Below the pieces are notes generated by a model. That model saw only the letters and a list, made by a program, of their open reading frames with translations. It searched no databases and was not told the DNA's origin. Made by a program: the position numbers and the translations under genes. 64,000 nucleotides of DNA, from IMG/VR virus record IMGVR_UViG_3300027899_000800, positions 1 to 64,000 of that record, one strand, 5' to 3'. This document shows positions 33,562 to 40,762 of the stretch, piece by piece. This stretch comes from a virus. Within the stretch, counting starts at the first letter, position 1, and each line of letters starts with the position of its first letter.

Positions 33562-33965
33562 GGGGGTAACTGGAATCGATTCATAATCGGAGGGTAGTAT
33601 CACATGCAGAGGGAAGGCGTTTAAACCTCTTTAATATCCATGCTAAACAATAACTGACGAAATGTCAACAATGACCTTCGATGACTTGATGTCATTCGTA
33701 GGCGCCGACTACGCTTTAGCAGCCTAGTCCGCATCGGGTGGTAGAGAACCTAGGAACAGAACACAACAGCGAGTCGTACGCTAAAGAGACGGCATCCGGA
33801 CGCATATTGCGAGCCGTAGTTTTCTCTGTAGTCATAAAACAGAGTGGTGGATTCGGACCATAATCGGTCAGCCCTTACTGATCAAAAGTAATTTAGATCT
33901 AAGCATGTGAGACGTTGGTATTATTGTTCATTATGAAGACGTGGGTTCGAATCCCACTACCTCCA
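33562..33965 (+). ncRNA. ssrA: tmRNA (transfer-messenger RNA)
   Basis: About 404 nt. The tRNA-like ends pair GGGGGTA with TACCTCC, including the G3-U70 wobble that marks alanine identity, with discriminator A. The T arm is GTGGG-TTCGAAT-CCCAC and the 5' domain has the typical TGGAATCGAT. The tag frame reads from about GAC 33656 to TAG 33725-33727. It begins DEMSTMTF and ends GADYALAA, about 23 residues, with the ALAA degron of tmRNA tags. Pseudoknot regions fill 33730-33880. CCA is not encoded. It would rescue stalled ribosomes and mark nascent proteins for proteolysis. Confidence 0.92.
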
Positions 33966-33980
33966 CTAAAACACTAAATT

Positions 33981-34277
33981 ATGAAAAATTTAATTTTAAT
34001 TCTGTTATTAACTTTAGCATCATGTGAAACAGCTTACAAAACTACAACTACCTATACTACAGATAGTTTAGGAAATAAGGTAAAGACTATAAAAAAGGAA
34101 TATAAGGAACATACTAATAATTCTTATATAGAAATAACTCCTTATGCTCCTTACAGGTACACAGATCCATTTTATAATCCATTTTATAGGCCATATTATA
34201 GACCGTTTTATTATAGACCATATTATAGACCCTATTACGGGCCACATTATGTTCCTAAAACTAATCCAAGACATTAA
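33981..34277 (+). CDS. Lipoprotein with Tyr/Pro-rich repeats
   Basis: A 98-residue protein with signal peptide and lipobox LASC (Cys near residue 15), then a polar linker and a repetitive tail of PFY/PYY-RP units (PYYRPFYYRPYYRPYYGP). It is probably anchored to the host envelope. Repeats like these are low complexity and can change copy number. Possible roles include superinfection exclusion or lysis, but none is shown. Confidence 0.75.
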   Translation: MKNLILILLLTLASCETAYKTTTTYTTDSLGNKVKTIKKEYKEHTNNSYIEITPYAPYRYTDPFYNPFYRPYYRPFYYRPYYRPYYGPHYVPKTNPRH

Positions 34278-34299
34278 TATTATCAATTAAATTATATTT

Positions 34300-34389
34300 A
34301 TGACTACAACTGATATAGCAGCTATAGCAACCGTGTTAGTATGGGCTATAGTTTTTTCTATAGGTTTTTACTTATCAAAAAGAAAGTAA
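34300..34389 (+). CDS. Tiny single-pass membrane protein, 29 residues
   Basis: ATG at 34300, stop at 34387-34389. It starts MTTTDIAAIATVLVWAIVFS and ends in a short cytoplasmic SKRK tail. It follows the lipoprotein gene by 22 nt and precedes structured RNA. The single helix with positive tail is typical of small phage membrane proteins. Confidence 0.5.
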   Translation: MTTTDIAAIATVLVWAIVFSIGFYLSKRK

Positions 34390-34390
34390 C

Positions 34391-34473
34391 AGTACTTAGC
34401 ACAGTTCTCAGAAGTTTTACTGTCCCAGGCTAAGTCTTTTATCTATGGCGACCAGTAATGGTTGCCTTTTTTT
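34391..34473 (+). ncRNA. Candidate small structured RNA
   Basis: Between two genes lies a two-tier hairpin: ACTTAGC/GCTAAGT (34394-34400, 34429-34435) enclosing ACAGT/ACTGT (34401-34405, 34419-34423). The stem-loop terminator at 34447 follows directly. No open frame. It could be a stable small RNA or only a double terminator region. Confidence 0.4.
34447..34473 (+). terminator. Intrinsic terminator
   Basis: 8-bp stem GGCGACCA / TGGTTGCC (34447-34454, 34459-34466) with a GTAA loop and seven T residues. Confidence 0.85.
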
Positions 34474-34504
34474 ATCGTTTTAATATTTATATGTGTGATA
34501 AATT

Positions 34505-34537
34505 AGGTTGTATATTAATATATACAGCCTTTTTTTA
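34505..34537 (+). terminator. Second intrinsic terminator
   Basis: 11-bp stem AGGTTGTATAT / ATATACAGCCT (one G-U pair), loop TAAT, then TTTTTTT. It lies 30 nt after the previous terminator, so the membrane-protein run starting at 34557 must have its own promoter. Confidence 0.75.
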
Positions 34538-34556
34538 TTAAATAAAAATTAAAAGT

Positions 34557-34796
34557 ATGAAAAAATTCTTCTCTCAGTTGTTTAATGACAACAACTCAAT
34601 CAATGAAAAAGCGGTTATTGGATTTTTAGCATTTATGATGATGTGTGTTTTTGCAATTGCTGATATTGTTACAGGTGCATTAGGTAAGGAATTAGTAATT
34701 CAAGAATTTATTTTTGACGCATTTAAAATATTAACAATAGCTTGCTTTGGTATAGCTTCTGTTGACAAATTTATAAATAAAAAAGACAATAACTAA
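34557..34796 (+). CDS. Small membrane protein, 79 residues
   Basis: Two membrane helices (about residues 20-42 and 55-72) between charged ends, starting MKKFFSQLFNDNNSINEKA. The topology is holin-like, but this could equally be any phage inner-membrane protein. First of three consecutive membrane-anchored proteins before a secreted nuclease. Confidence 0.65.
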   Translation: MKKFFSQLFNDNNSINEKAVIGFLAFMMMCVFAIADIVTGALGKELVIQEFIFDAFKILTIACFGIASVDKFINKKDNN

Positions 34797-34808
34797 AAAA
34801 TAAAAATT

Positions 34809-35078
34809 ATGGAAAAGATCCCAACTAAAAAAGCAGCATCTTTAATTAGCGCCTTGAAAGGTAAAAAACCAGTTGTTATTATTATTTGTGTAGTAATATT
34901 CATTGCAGGTATATTCGCCGCTAAAAAAGGATATATCTCTGAAGATTTACTAGACATTAACACAATTGTAGGATTTGTTGATAATGCATTTGCAAGTGAC
35001 TCAGCTCAAGTTGTAGTTGATACTGCTACTCATGTAGTGGATAGTGTCAGTAATGTAGTAGATAGCTTATCTAAATAA
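34809..35078 (+). CDS. Membrane-anchored protein with repetitive tail
   Basis: An 89-residue protein with one membrane helix (about 22-40). The C-terminal part is a Val/Asp/Ser-rich imperfect repeat (VVDTATHVVDSVSNVVDSL), probably an amphipathic helix outside the membrane. Function unknown. Confidence 0.65.
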   Translation: MEKIPTKKAASLISALKGKKPVVIIICVVIFIAGIFAAKKGYISEDLLDINTIVGFVDNAFASDSAQVVVDTATHVVDSVSNVVDSLSK

Positions 35079-35101
35079 TTAAAGTTAAATTATAACACCC
35101 T

Positions 35102-35419
35102 ATGACACCTAAACAGTTAAATGATTCAACTGGCGTTAGTCTTAATATTAAATGGTTAATTCAAATAGTTGTTGTTGTTGCTATGGCAGTATGGGGATAT
35201 TCTGAAATTAGCAGTAGATTATCTAATTTAGAACATAATTATGATATGTTAAAAGATAAATTAGATAGAACCAATGCAGCTATAGAAGAAAGTGCTAACG
35301 GACATAATGCATGGCCAATGGATGTTGAGCAATCAACCAAAATTCAAAAATTAGAAGATGGTTTAAAACGTATGGAAGATTTTTATCTTCAAAATCAAAT
35401 AATAAAAAATAAAAATTAA
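35102..35419 (+). CDS. Membrane-anchored coiled-coil protein
   Basis: A 105-residue protein with one N-terminal membrane helix (about 16-36), then a long heptad-like coiled coil (RLSNLEHNYDMLKDKLD and KIQKLEDGLKRMEDFY). An i-spanin would look similar, and the neighbouring lipoprotein genes could supply an o-spanin, but no sequence motif proves this. Confidence 0.65.
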   Translation: MTPKQLNDSTGVSLNIKWLIQIVVVVAMAVWGYSEISSRLSNLEHNYDMLKDKLDRTNAAIEESANGHNAWPMDVEQSTKIQKLEDGLKRMEDFYLQNQIIKNKN

Positions 35420-35427
35420 AATAGCAT

Positions 35428-36018
35428 ATGAAAAAATTCTTGTTATTAATAATTATATTTCTTTCAGTTTCAGCATTTTCTCAAAAAGACATAAAAATAA
35501 AAAATAATGTATTTGAAGTTATATACTCAGAAAGTCTTGAACAACCAACTTGGTTAAAATATCGTTCAACTAATAGGCCAACTAATGTTAATAGAGGGTC
35601 TATGGATTTTTATACTGAAAAAAATATCAAAACATCTGACGCTGCTGATTACACTCATAACATTTATGATAAAGGACATTTAGCCCCAGCAGCTTCGTTT
35701 TCAGATAATATGGAAAATTTAAAACAAACATTTTCATATTTAAATTGCATGTTGCAAGATCAATATTTAAATAGAGGAGAATGGAGATTTTTAGAAGAAC
35801 AAGAAAGAAAATGGGATGATATTGAACCATTAACTGTTATTATTAAAGTATTTTTTAATAAACCAGCTAAACGTGTCCTAACAAATGCTGCTATTCCATC
35901 ACATATAGAGAAACATATTTATTTTGAGAAATCTAAAAAATGGAAGTGTTATGATTTTATAAATGAAAAACCTAAACACGATTGGATTAAATCAGAAATT
36001 GTTTGCAACAAACATTAA
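35428..36018 (+). CDS. Secreted DNA/RNA non-specific endonuclease
   Basis: A 196-residue protein with an N-terminal signal peptide (cleavage near SAFS-Q). The NUC/EndoG-like core shows D81-K-G-H84-LAPA in place of the usual DRGH, and YLNCMLQDQYLNRGEW with the metal-binding Asn near 115. The downstream E-x-x-ER-x-W segment is also typical. It is predicted to act in the periplasm or outside the cell, degrading nucleic acid, for example incoming rival phage DNA or host debris. Confidence 0.85.
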   Translation: MKKFLLLIIIFLSVSAFSQKDIKIKNNVFEVIYSESLEQPTWLKYRSTNRPTNVNRGSMDFYTEKNIKTSDAADYTHNIYDKGHLAPAASFSDNMENLKQTFSYLNCMLQDQYLNRGEWRFLEEQERKWDDIEPLTVIIKVFFNKPAKRVLTNAAIPSHIEKHIYFEKSKKWKCYDFINEKPKHDWIKSEIVCNKH

Positions 36019-36024
36019 TTTGGT

Positions 36025-36066
36025 TTGACCCGGATAAGATGTTATATTTATTATAATAAAAAAATA
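36025..36066 (+). promoter_or_regulatory. Phage promoter, TTGACC class (N12)
   Basis: TTGACC at 36025-36030, 12 nt, TATATTTA from 36043, then an A-rich leader to 36077. The single-base-shorter spacer is the only variation in the class. Confidence 0.65.
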
Positions 36067-36076
36067 AATTATATTT

Positions 36077-36313
36077 ATGAAAAAAATCGCGATTATGTTT
36101 ACTGCAGCTATTATGTTTGCTGCTTGTAATGGTGGATCAAATGGATCTACAACCACTGACAGTGTAGCTGTTGATAGCGTTAATGTTGTTGACTCGTCAA
36201 TTATTGTAACTGACTCAACTACATCTCAAATCCCAGCTGACTCAACTGCTCCTAAGCCATCAGGTCATGGAGGTGGTGGTGGTAATGGATCACAAATTAT
36301 TCATGTTAAGTAA
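36077..36313 (+). CDS. Ser/Thr/Asp-rich lipoprotein
   Basis: A 78-residue protein with signal peptide and lipobox AACN (Cys near 16). A disordered tail rich in Ser, Thr, Asp and Val ends in HGGGGGNGSQIIHVK. It has its own TTGACC promoter and a strong terminator, so it is a single-gene transcript. Surface-exposed lipoprotein of unknown role. Confidence 0.75.
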   Translation: MKKIAIMFTAAIMFAACNGGSNGSTTTDSVAVDSVNVVDSSIIVTDSTTSQIPADSTAPKPSGHGGGGGNGSQIIHVK

Positions 36314-36318
36314 TTTAA

Positions 36319-36346
36319 GGGGGCTCATTTAGAGCCCCCACTTTTT
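36319..36346 (+). terminator. Strong intrinsic terminator
   Basis: 8-bp GC-rich stem GGGGGCTC / GAGCCCCC (36319-36326, 36332-36339), loop ATTTA, then ACTTTTT. Confidence 0.9.
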
Positions 36347-36352
36347 AAATTT

Positions 36353-36721
36353 ATGGTTATGTGGAGAATAAGACAATTTAAAAGAAGACTAACTAATTTA
36401 TTTCGCTGGCTTCCAATTATATGGAAAGATGAACAGTGGGATCATCATTATATCTTTGAGATACTCAAGTATAAACTTATATTCATGTCTAAGAGCATTC
36501 GTGAAAAAGGTAATCATACTCTAGCCGAATATGATGCTAATAGAATGATGTTGGCTGTTAGGTTAATAGATAAAGTTCAAAATGAAGATTATCTAATGGA
36601 ATTTATAAACGATGATAATATTACTAGAGAAAAAATTGAATTAGGAGAATTAAAGCATAATAAAGCAAAACGTATTTTATTTAAATTACTTGAAAATTAT
36701 ATAGAAAGATGGTGGGATTAA
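36353..36721 (+). CDS. Hypothetical phage protein, 122 residues
   Basis: A basic, aromatic N-terminus (WRIRQFKRRLTNLFRWLPIIWKDEQWDHHYIFEILKYKL) is followed by helical sequence. The segment RWLPIIWKD-x-x-WD-x-YI-x-EIL-x-KL is one I associate with conserved small proteins of many tailed phages, but the role is unknown. Start may be 36353 or 36359. Confidence 0.7.
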   Translation: MVMWRIRQFKRRLTNLFRWLPIIWKDEQWDHHYIFEILKYKLIFMSKSIREKGNHTLAEYDANRMMLAVRLIDKVQNEDYLMEFINDDNITREKIELGELKHNKAKRILFKLLENYIERWWD

Positions 36722-36867
36722 TTATATTAGCAATAGCTATATTAGGATCTCTATCCTGGCTTTGGGCTGGTGGTATTGAATATATGCATAAGAATCACAA
36801 GGATTATAAAGGTGAAGATTTTTTGAATTGGAAAGCAGATGAGGAGGATAAGAATCAAATATCTTGA
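36709..36867 (+). CDS. Small membrane protein, 52 residues
   Basis: ATG at 36709 inside the end of the previous gene, stop TGA at 36865-36867. One membrane helix (MVGLIILAIAILGSLSWLW) is followed by a charged tail. Its stop codon lies within the TTGACC box of the next promoter. Confidence 0.6.
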   Translation: MVGLIILAIAILGSLSWLWAGGIEYMHKNHKDYKGEDFLNWKADEEDKNQIS

Positions 36868-36892
36868 CCTTGATATATTTTTTAAATTAAGG
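36864..36892 (+). promoter_or_regulatory. Phage promoter, TTGACC-N13 class
   Basis: TTGACC at 36864-36869 overlapping a stop codon, 13 nt, TAAATTAA from 36883, then GGTTATG. It drives the 36895-38.9 kb run. Confidence 0.6.
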
Positions 36893-36894
36893 TT

Positions 36895-37095
36895 ATGAGA
36901 ACAGAAGCAGAACGTTTAGCAAGTTATAGAGCAGCATTTTTAGAAAAAGTTAAGAAATGGAATTGGACTGACTATGATGATAAACCTAGGAAGCCTAGAG
37001 GTAGAAAAGCTAAAGTACAAGAAAAACCATCCGCTAAACCTAGAACTAAAGGTGAACAAGAAGTAGCAAATAAGTTTTTCACTTATAATAAATAA
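36895..37095 (+). CDS. Small basic protein, 66 residues
   Basis: A highly basic protein with a KPRKPRGRKAK stretch resembling an AT-hook, plus two helical ends. Probably binds nucleic acid. It sits directly behind a TTGACC promoter. Confidence 0.6.
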   Translation: MRTEAERLASYRAAFLEKVKKWNWTDYDDKPRKPRGRKAKVQEKPSAKPRTKGEQEVANKFFTYNK

Positions 37096-37099
37096 AGGT

Positions 37100-37903
37100 A
37101 TGAATATAGTTTATGATATTGATTCAGAAACAGGTAAATTAAAACTTAAGTTTAAACAAAATGTTCTTGATGGGTTAGATAAGGATTCTAAAGAAGCATT
37201 TAATAAGTATATTTTACCTATGTTAACAATGAATAATAAATTTGTTTTAACAGGTAGTTTATCTCTTAGATTATTAGGTCTTGAACCTATGAGTCCTATA
37301 GGTGATTTTGATTTTGGTTTAAGAGAAGAATTTACTGAAGAAGATTATAATAATATAAAAAATTTCTTTGATTTAAATGATAGTAAAGATGGATATGGAT
37401 GGGATGGAGCTGGTGAAAAAATAAAAACACCATATAAATTTAATCCTAAAGAACATATGTGGCAGTTTTCAAAAACATGGAAAGAATCTCAAAACGATGT
37501 TTTAGGTGTTGATCTAGATTTACATAAATATTTCAAAATGGATATCTTTAATGATGAAATACTTAGAAAAAAAGATATCATAACTGTATATTATGATGAT
37601 TTTGAACTTCGTCTTATACATCCTAGTATTACTTATAGTTACAGAATGAGATATGCTTTAGACCCTAGATCATCAACTGCTTTTAAGTATTGGGAACGTA
37701 TGATGAGCTTTATAAAAGATGCTAAACCTTATTATAACACAATCAGAGCTTTATACAATATGATAGCTCGTGTTAATGAACACAATATTAATATTGAAGG
37801 TGATAAAAATAGAATTGATTATATTAGAGGATTAGTTATAAAAAGAGAATACAATATAGATGAGTTCTTTAAAAAAGTTTGGGAAGAACCTAAATTAGTA
37901 TAA
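37100..37903 (+). CDS. Nucleotidyltransferase-fold protein
   Basis: A 267-residue protein with FVLTGSLSLRLLGLEPMSPIGDFDFGL near residues 52-75, the G-S ... D-x-D pattern of pol-beta-like nucleotidyltransferases (AbiEii/MNT type). A possible third Asp is in VDLDLHKYF. It may transfer a nucleotide to protein or RNA, or be inactive. It precedes a metallophosphatase in the same transcript. Confidence 0.6.
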   Translation: MNIVYDIDSETGKLKLKFKQNVLDGLDKDSKEAFNKYILPMLTMNNKFVLTGSLSLRLLGLEPMSPIGDFDFGLREEFTEEDYNNIKNFFDLNDSKDGYGWDGAGEKIKTPYKFNPKEHMWQFSKTWKESQNDVLGVDLDLHKYFKMDIFNDEILRKKDIITVYYDDFELRLIHPSITYSYRMRYALDPRSSTAFKYWERMMSFIKDAKPYYNTIRALYNMIARVNEHNINIEGDKNRIDYIRGLVIKREYNIDEFFKKVWEEPKLV

Positions 37904-37915
37904 TATATTCATAAT

Positions 37916-38653
37916 ATGAAAACAATAGTACTAGGTGACACACACGGCCGCTCAAATTGGAAATTAGCAATACATCAAGACAAACCTGATAGAGTTATCT
38001 TTATAGGTGACTACTTTGACTCATTTGAAATATCAGGTGTAGATCAAATTCATAATTTTAAGGAAATAATTCATTACAAAGAATCAAACCCACAAGTTGA
38101 GGTTATATTGTTGATTGGTAATCATGATCATCATTACTTCCCTGAAATTGGTTATAATGGGACTAGTGGATTTCAATCAGGGATATATCCATCTATTACT
38201 CAGGCTATAGATGAAAATAGACATCATCTACAAATGGCTTATGGTTTTGAAGAATATCTATTTACTCATGCTGGAGTTAGTCCTGTGTTTATGGACGAAG
38301 TATTTGGTCCTAATGGTTGGAGTAAAGAAAATGTAGTAGTAGATTTAAATGAATTATTTAAATATAAACCTAAAGCGTTTGAATTTAATGGTTTTGATCC
38401 ATATGGAGACAATACAACACAAACACCAATATGGATTAGACCAGGATCATTAATGTCTATAAATAAGAAACATGAGAAAGGTTTAAAGAAAGACTATATT
38501 CAAATTGTAGGACATACTCAAATGAAAAAATTAGATCTTAAAGGTAGTGATAAATTTACAGGTGGTAGATATTATTTTATAGATACTATGGATACTACAG
38601 GACAGTATTTAATCATTGAAAACAATTATATAACAACAAATTCAGTTAAATAA
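37916..38653 (+). CDS. Calcineurin-like metallophosphatase
   Basis: A 245-residue phosphoesterase with all metal-site motifs: GDTHG (7-11), GDYFD (31-35), GNHDHH (near 68), FTHAG (near 117) and VGHTQ (near 198). It resembles the Ser/Thr phosphatases of lambda and T4-type phages. Substrate may be phosphoprotein or a nucleotide. Its stop overlaps the next start (TAATG). Confidence 0.88.
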   Translation: MKTIVLGDTHGRSNWKLAIHQDKPDRVIFIGDYFDSFEISGVDQIHNFKEIIHYKESNPQVEVILLIGNHDHHYFPEIGYNGTSGFQSGIYPSITQAIDENRHHLQMAYGFEEYLFTHAGVSPVFMDEVFGPNGWSKENVVVDLNELFKYKPKAFEFNGFDPYGDNTTQTPIWIRPGSLMSINKKHEKGLKKDYIQIVGHTQMKKLDLKGSDKFTGGRYYFIDTMDTTGQYLIIENNYITTNSVK

Positions 38654-38874
38654 TGGGTAGAAAAAAGAAACAACAGAATAAACCATTAGACTATATTCAG
38701 CCTGAATTTATTGTTTATAGCGATTTAGGTTATTATAGTGGCATGGCGTTTGGAGGAGAATTTCAATGGTCAAAACATGAAAAAGATGCTAAACCATTGA
38801 ATAACATTAGTAAGTTTAAAACTATAAAATATTTGGCGCCTCAAAATATTGAAGTTATATTTGAATATATATGA
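38653..38874 (+). CDS. Hypothetical protein, 73 residues
   Basis: A short protein with a Lys/Gln-rich start (GRKKKQQNK) and an aromatic middle. It overlaps the phosphatase by one base and the clamp loader by 4 nt. No recognised family. Confidence 0.6.
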   Translation: MGRKKKQQNKPLDYIQPEFIVYSDLGYYSGMAFGGEFQWSKHEKDAKPLNNISKFKTIKYLAPQNIEVIFEYI

Positions 38875-39755
38875 GTAAACATACATTATGGGTTGAAAAA
38901 TATAGACCCGATACATTAGAAGGTTATTTAGGTAATGAAGCATTTGTTGGTGGATTAAAAGAATGGATTGATAAAAATAACTTTCCTAACCTACTATTGT
39001 TTGGTTCACCAGGTACAGGTAAAACAACTGCTGCTAAATTAGTAGTTAAGAATATTAATTGTGATTTTATTTATCTAAACTGTAGTGATGAAAACGGTAT
39101 TGATGTAATTAGAGATAAAGTAAAACAATTTGCTTCTGGTGCTACATTTAAGCCACTTAAAGTAGTTATATTAGATGAAGCTGATTTTTTAACTATAAAT
39201 GCTCAAGCAGCGCTTAGGAATGTTATTGAGTCATTTAGTTTAAATACTAGATTTATTTTTACTTGTAATTATGTTGAACGCATTATTGATGCTTTACAAT
39301 CACGATTGACTTGCTTTCATTTAGCATCATCTGATATTAAAGATGTAGCTAAACATTTAGTTAATATACTTGATAATGAAAATATTGAATATAGTAAACA
39401 AGATATAGTTACTATTGTTAAAAAAACTTATCCTGATTTAAGACGAGCAATTAATATACTACAAAGTAATTCAGTTAAAGGTAAATTAACATTAACTGAA
39501 GTAATAGATAGTAATTATATTGAACAGGTTATTGATGAACTTAAATCAAAAAAGAAAACAACATTTAATAATATCAGACAAATTATAGCTGATAATAATA
39601 TTAATGACTTTACTGGGTTGTATAAATCATTTTATGATTGTTATTCATCTCCAGAGTCAACTATAATAATAGAAGAATACTTATTTCATTCAACTACTAT
39701 ACCTGATAAAGAAATATGTTTTATGGGGTGTGTAGCTAAACTTTTAAATATATAA
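38871..39755 (+). CDS. Clamp-loader AAA+ subunit, T4 gp44/RFC-small type
   Basis: A 294-residue AAA+ ATPase that loads the sliding clamp. It opens LWVEKYRPDTLEGYLGN, the RFC box, followed by Walker A GSPGTGKTT near 45-53, Walker B VVILDEADFL near 97-106, and the SRLTC arginine-finger motif near 143. Length is near T4 gp44 (319). It pairs with the gp62-like gene at 39989. Confidence 0.93.
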   Translation: MSKHTLWVEKYRPDTLEGYLGNEAFVGGLKEWIDKNNFPNLLLFGSPGTGKTTAAKLVVKNINCDFIYLNCSDENGIDVIRDKVKQFASGATFKPLKVVILDEADFLTINAQAALRNVIESFSLNTRFIFTCNYVERIIDALQSRLTCFHLASSDIKDVAKHLVNILDNENIEYSKQDIVTIVKKTYPDLRRAINILQSNSVKGKLTLTEVIDSNYIEQVIDELKSKKKTTFNNIRQIIADNNINDFTGLYKSFYDCYSSPESTIIIEEYLFHSTTIPDKEICFMGCVAKLLNI

Positions 39756-39756
39756 T

Positions 39757-40002
39757 ATGAGTCAACAAGAACAAATTAAATTAAACATCGATTTAAACAA
39801 AACAACTCCTGTTGTTTGTGATGAATGTAATCACAATGTGTTTCAAGAAGGTCTTATGCTTAGAAAAGCGAACAAGTTTTTAACAGGTACAGCTCAAGAT
39901 GCTCTTATTCCATTACCTATTTTTAGTTGTGCTAAATGTGGTCATGTAAATGAATCATTTCTGCCTGAACCATTAAAAAATTTAGGTAGTGAATCTATTT
40001 GA
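39757..40002 (+). CDS. Zinc-ribbon protein between clamp-loader genes
   Basis: An 81-residue protein with two CxxC pairs (CDECNHNVF and CAKCGHVNESFLP) around KANKFLTGTAQDALIPLP. I recall a similar conserved small protein in T4-like phages of marine bacteria. It lies between the two clamp-loader subunits and overlaps the second by 14 nt, suggesting a replication role. Function unknown. Confidence 0.75.
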   Translation: MSQQEQIKLNIDLNKTTPVVCDECNHNVFQEGLMLRKANKFLTGTAQDALIPLPIFSCAKCGHVNESFLPEPLKNLGSESI

Positions 40003-40396
40003 TTGGATAAATCAAATAACATATAATAAACAACCGTGGGACACATTTGCGGATGATGAAAAGTCTGAATTTAACACTTATATGATTCATCGTTTTATAA
40101 GCATGAATCCAGATTATGTTGATGTTGTTAATACAATTCAAAAATATCCTAATTGTCCCACTAGGTTAGTTTATAAATTTTATTGTGATTTATTACCTAA
40201 AAAGAAATCGTTTTTTAGATACATTAAAGCAAATGTTAAAAATGATTTAGAGACAGTAAAATCAATAGCTGAGTATTATCAATGTAGTACTCGTGAGGCT
40301 AAAGATTATATAAACTTAATTGATACTCAAGTAGTCAAAAATACTCTTAACTTGGGGACGCCAAGTACAAAACAAAAAAGGAGAAAAAAACAATGA
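39989..40396 (+). CDS. Clamp-loader small subunit, T4 gp62-like
   Basis: A 135-residue protein with a GTG start, LFDWINQITYNKQPW, then TYMIHRFISMNPDYVDVVNTIQKYP and KFYCDLLPKKKSFFRYIK. These match the order of gp62 segments (N-x-(F/Y)MI-x-R-x-(L/I)S, then a KKR-rich stretch). Shorter than T4 gp62 (187). The lysine-rich tail codes across a hairpin that is one arm of an inverted repeat. Confidence 0.7.
   Translation: MNLFDWINQITYNKQPWDTFADDEKSEFNTYMIHRFISMNPDYVDVVNTIQKYPNCPTRLVYKFYCDLLPKKKSFFRYIKANVKNDLETVKSIAEYYQCSTREAKDYINLIDTQVVKNTLNLGTPSTKQKRRKKQ
40346..40367 (+). repeat. Left arm of inverted repeat around the 40393 gene
   Basis: CTTAACTTGGGGACGCCAAGTA. Its partner at 40710-40730 is the reverse complement with one base missing and one changed. 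Each arm also folds on itself (ACTTGG/CCAAGT). This arm lies in the gp62-like coding region. Confidence 0.75.
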
Positions 40397-40701
40397 TTAC
40401 ATTTTTATTAGGTGTTTCAGCTACAGTTGTGGTTGGGATACTGGTTTGGCTTACTATTGGTGCTGTTAAGGTATCAAAAAAGGTCAAGTCATTAGATGAA
40501 GAAATGAGAAACGTCTGGATGGATATTGAATCTAGATATAATTCAATTGAACGTGATCGACACACATTGCAAGAAGCTACTGATCGCAGAATTGATAGTG
40601 TTATTAGTTATACCGATTCACGATTGGATAAACTTATTAATGACATTAACAATAAGTTTGTTAGCAAAAAAGATAAATTCGATAATACAGTAAATTATTA
40701 A
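40393..40701 (+). CDS. Membrane-anchored coiled-coil protein, 102 residues
   Basis: One N-terminal membrane helix (residues 2-24), then a helical, charged tail (KKVKSLDEEMRNVW and SRYNSIERDRHTLQE). It overlaps the previous stop by 4 nt and is bracketed by the inverted repeat at 40346 and 40710. Function unknown. Confidence 0.65.
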   Translation: MITFLLGVSATVVVGILVWLTIGAVKVSKKVKSLDEEMRNVWMDIESRYNSIERDRHTLQEATDRRIDSVISYTDSRLDKLINDINNKFVSKKDKFDNTVNY

Positions 40702-40709
40702 TAATTAAT

Positions 40710-40730
40710 CACTTGGCGTCCCAAGTTAAG
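40710..40730 (+). repeat. Right arm of inverted repeat; terminator-like hairpin
   Basis: CACTTGGCGTCCCAAGTTAAG. It folds as ACTTGG-CGTC-CCAAGT (40711-40726) and is followed by an AT-rich stretch without a strong T-run. It may serve as a weak terminator as well as the partner of 40346-40367. Confidence 0.7.
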
Positions 40731-40762
40731 TTAATTAAATTTAAATTATAAATATTCGCTAT

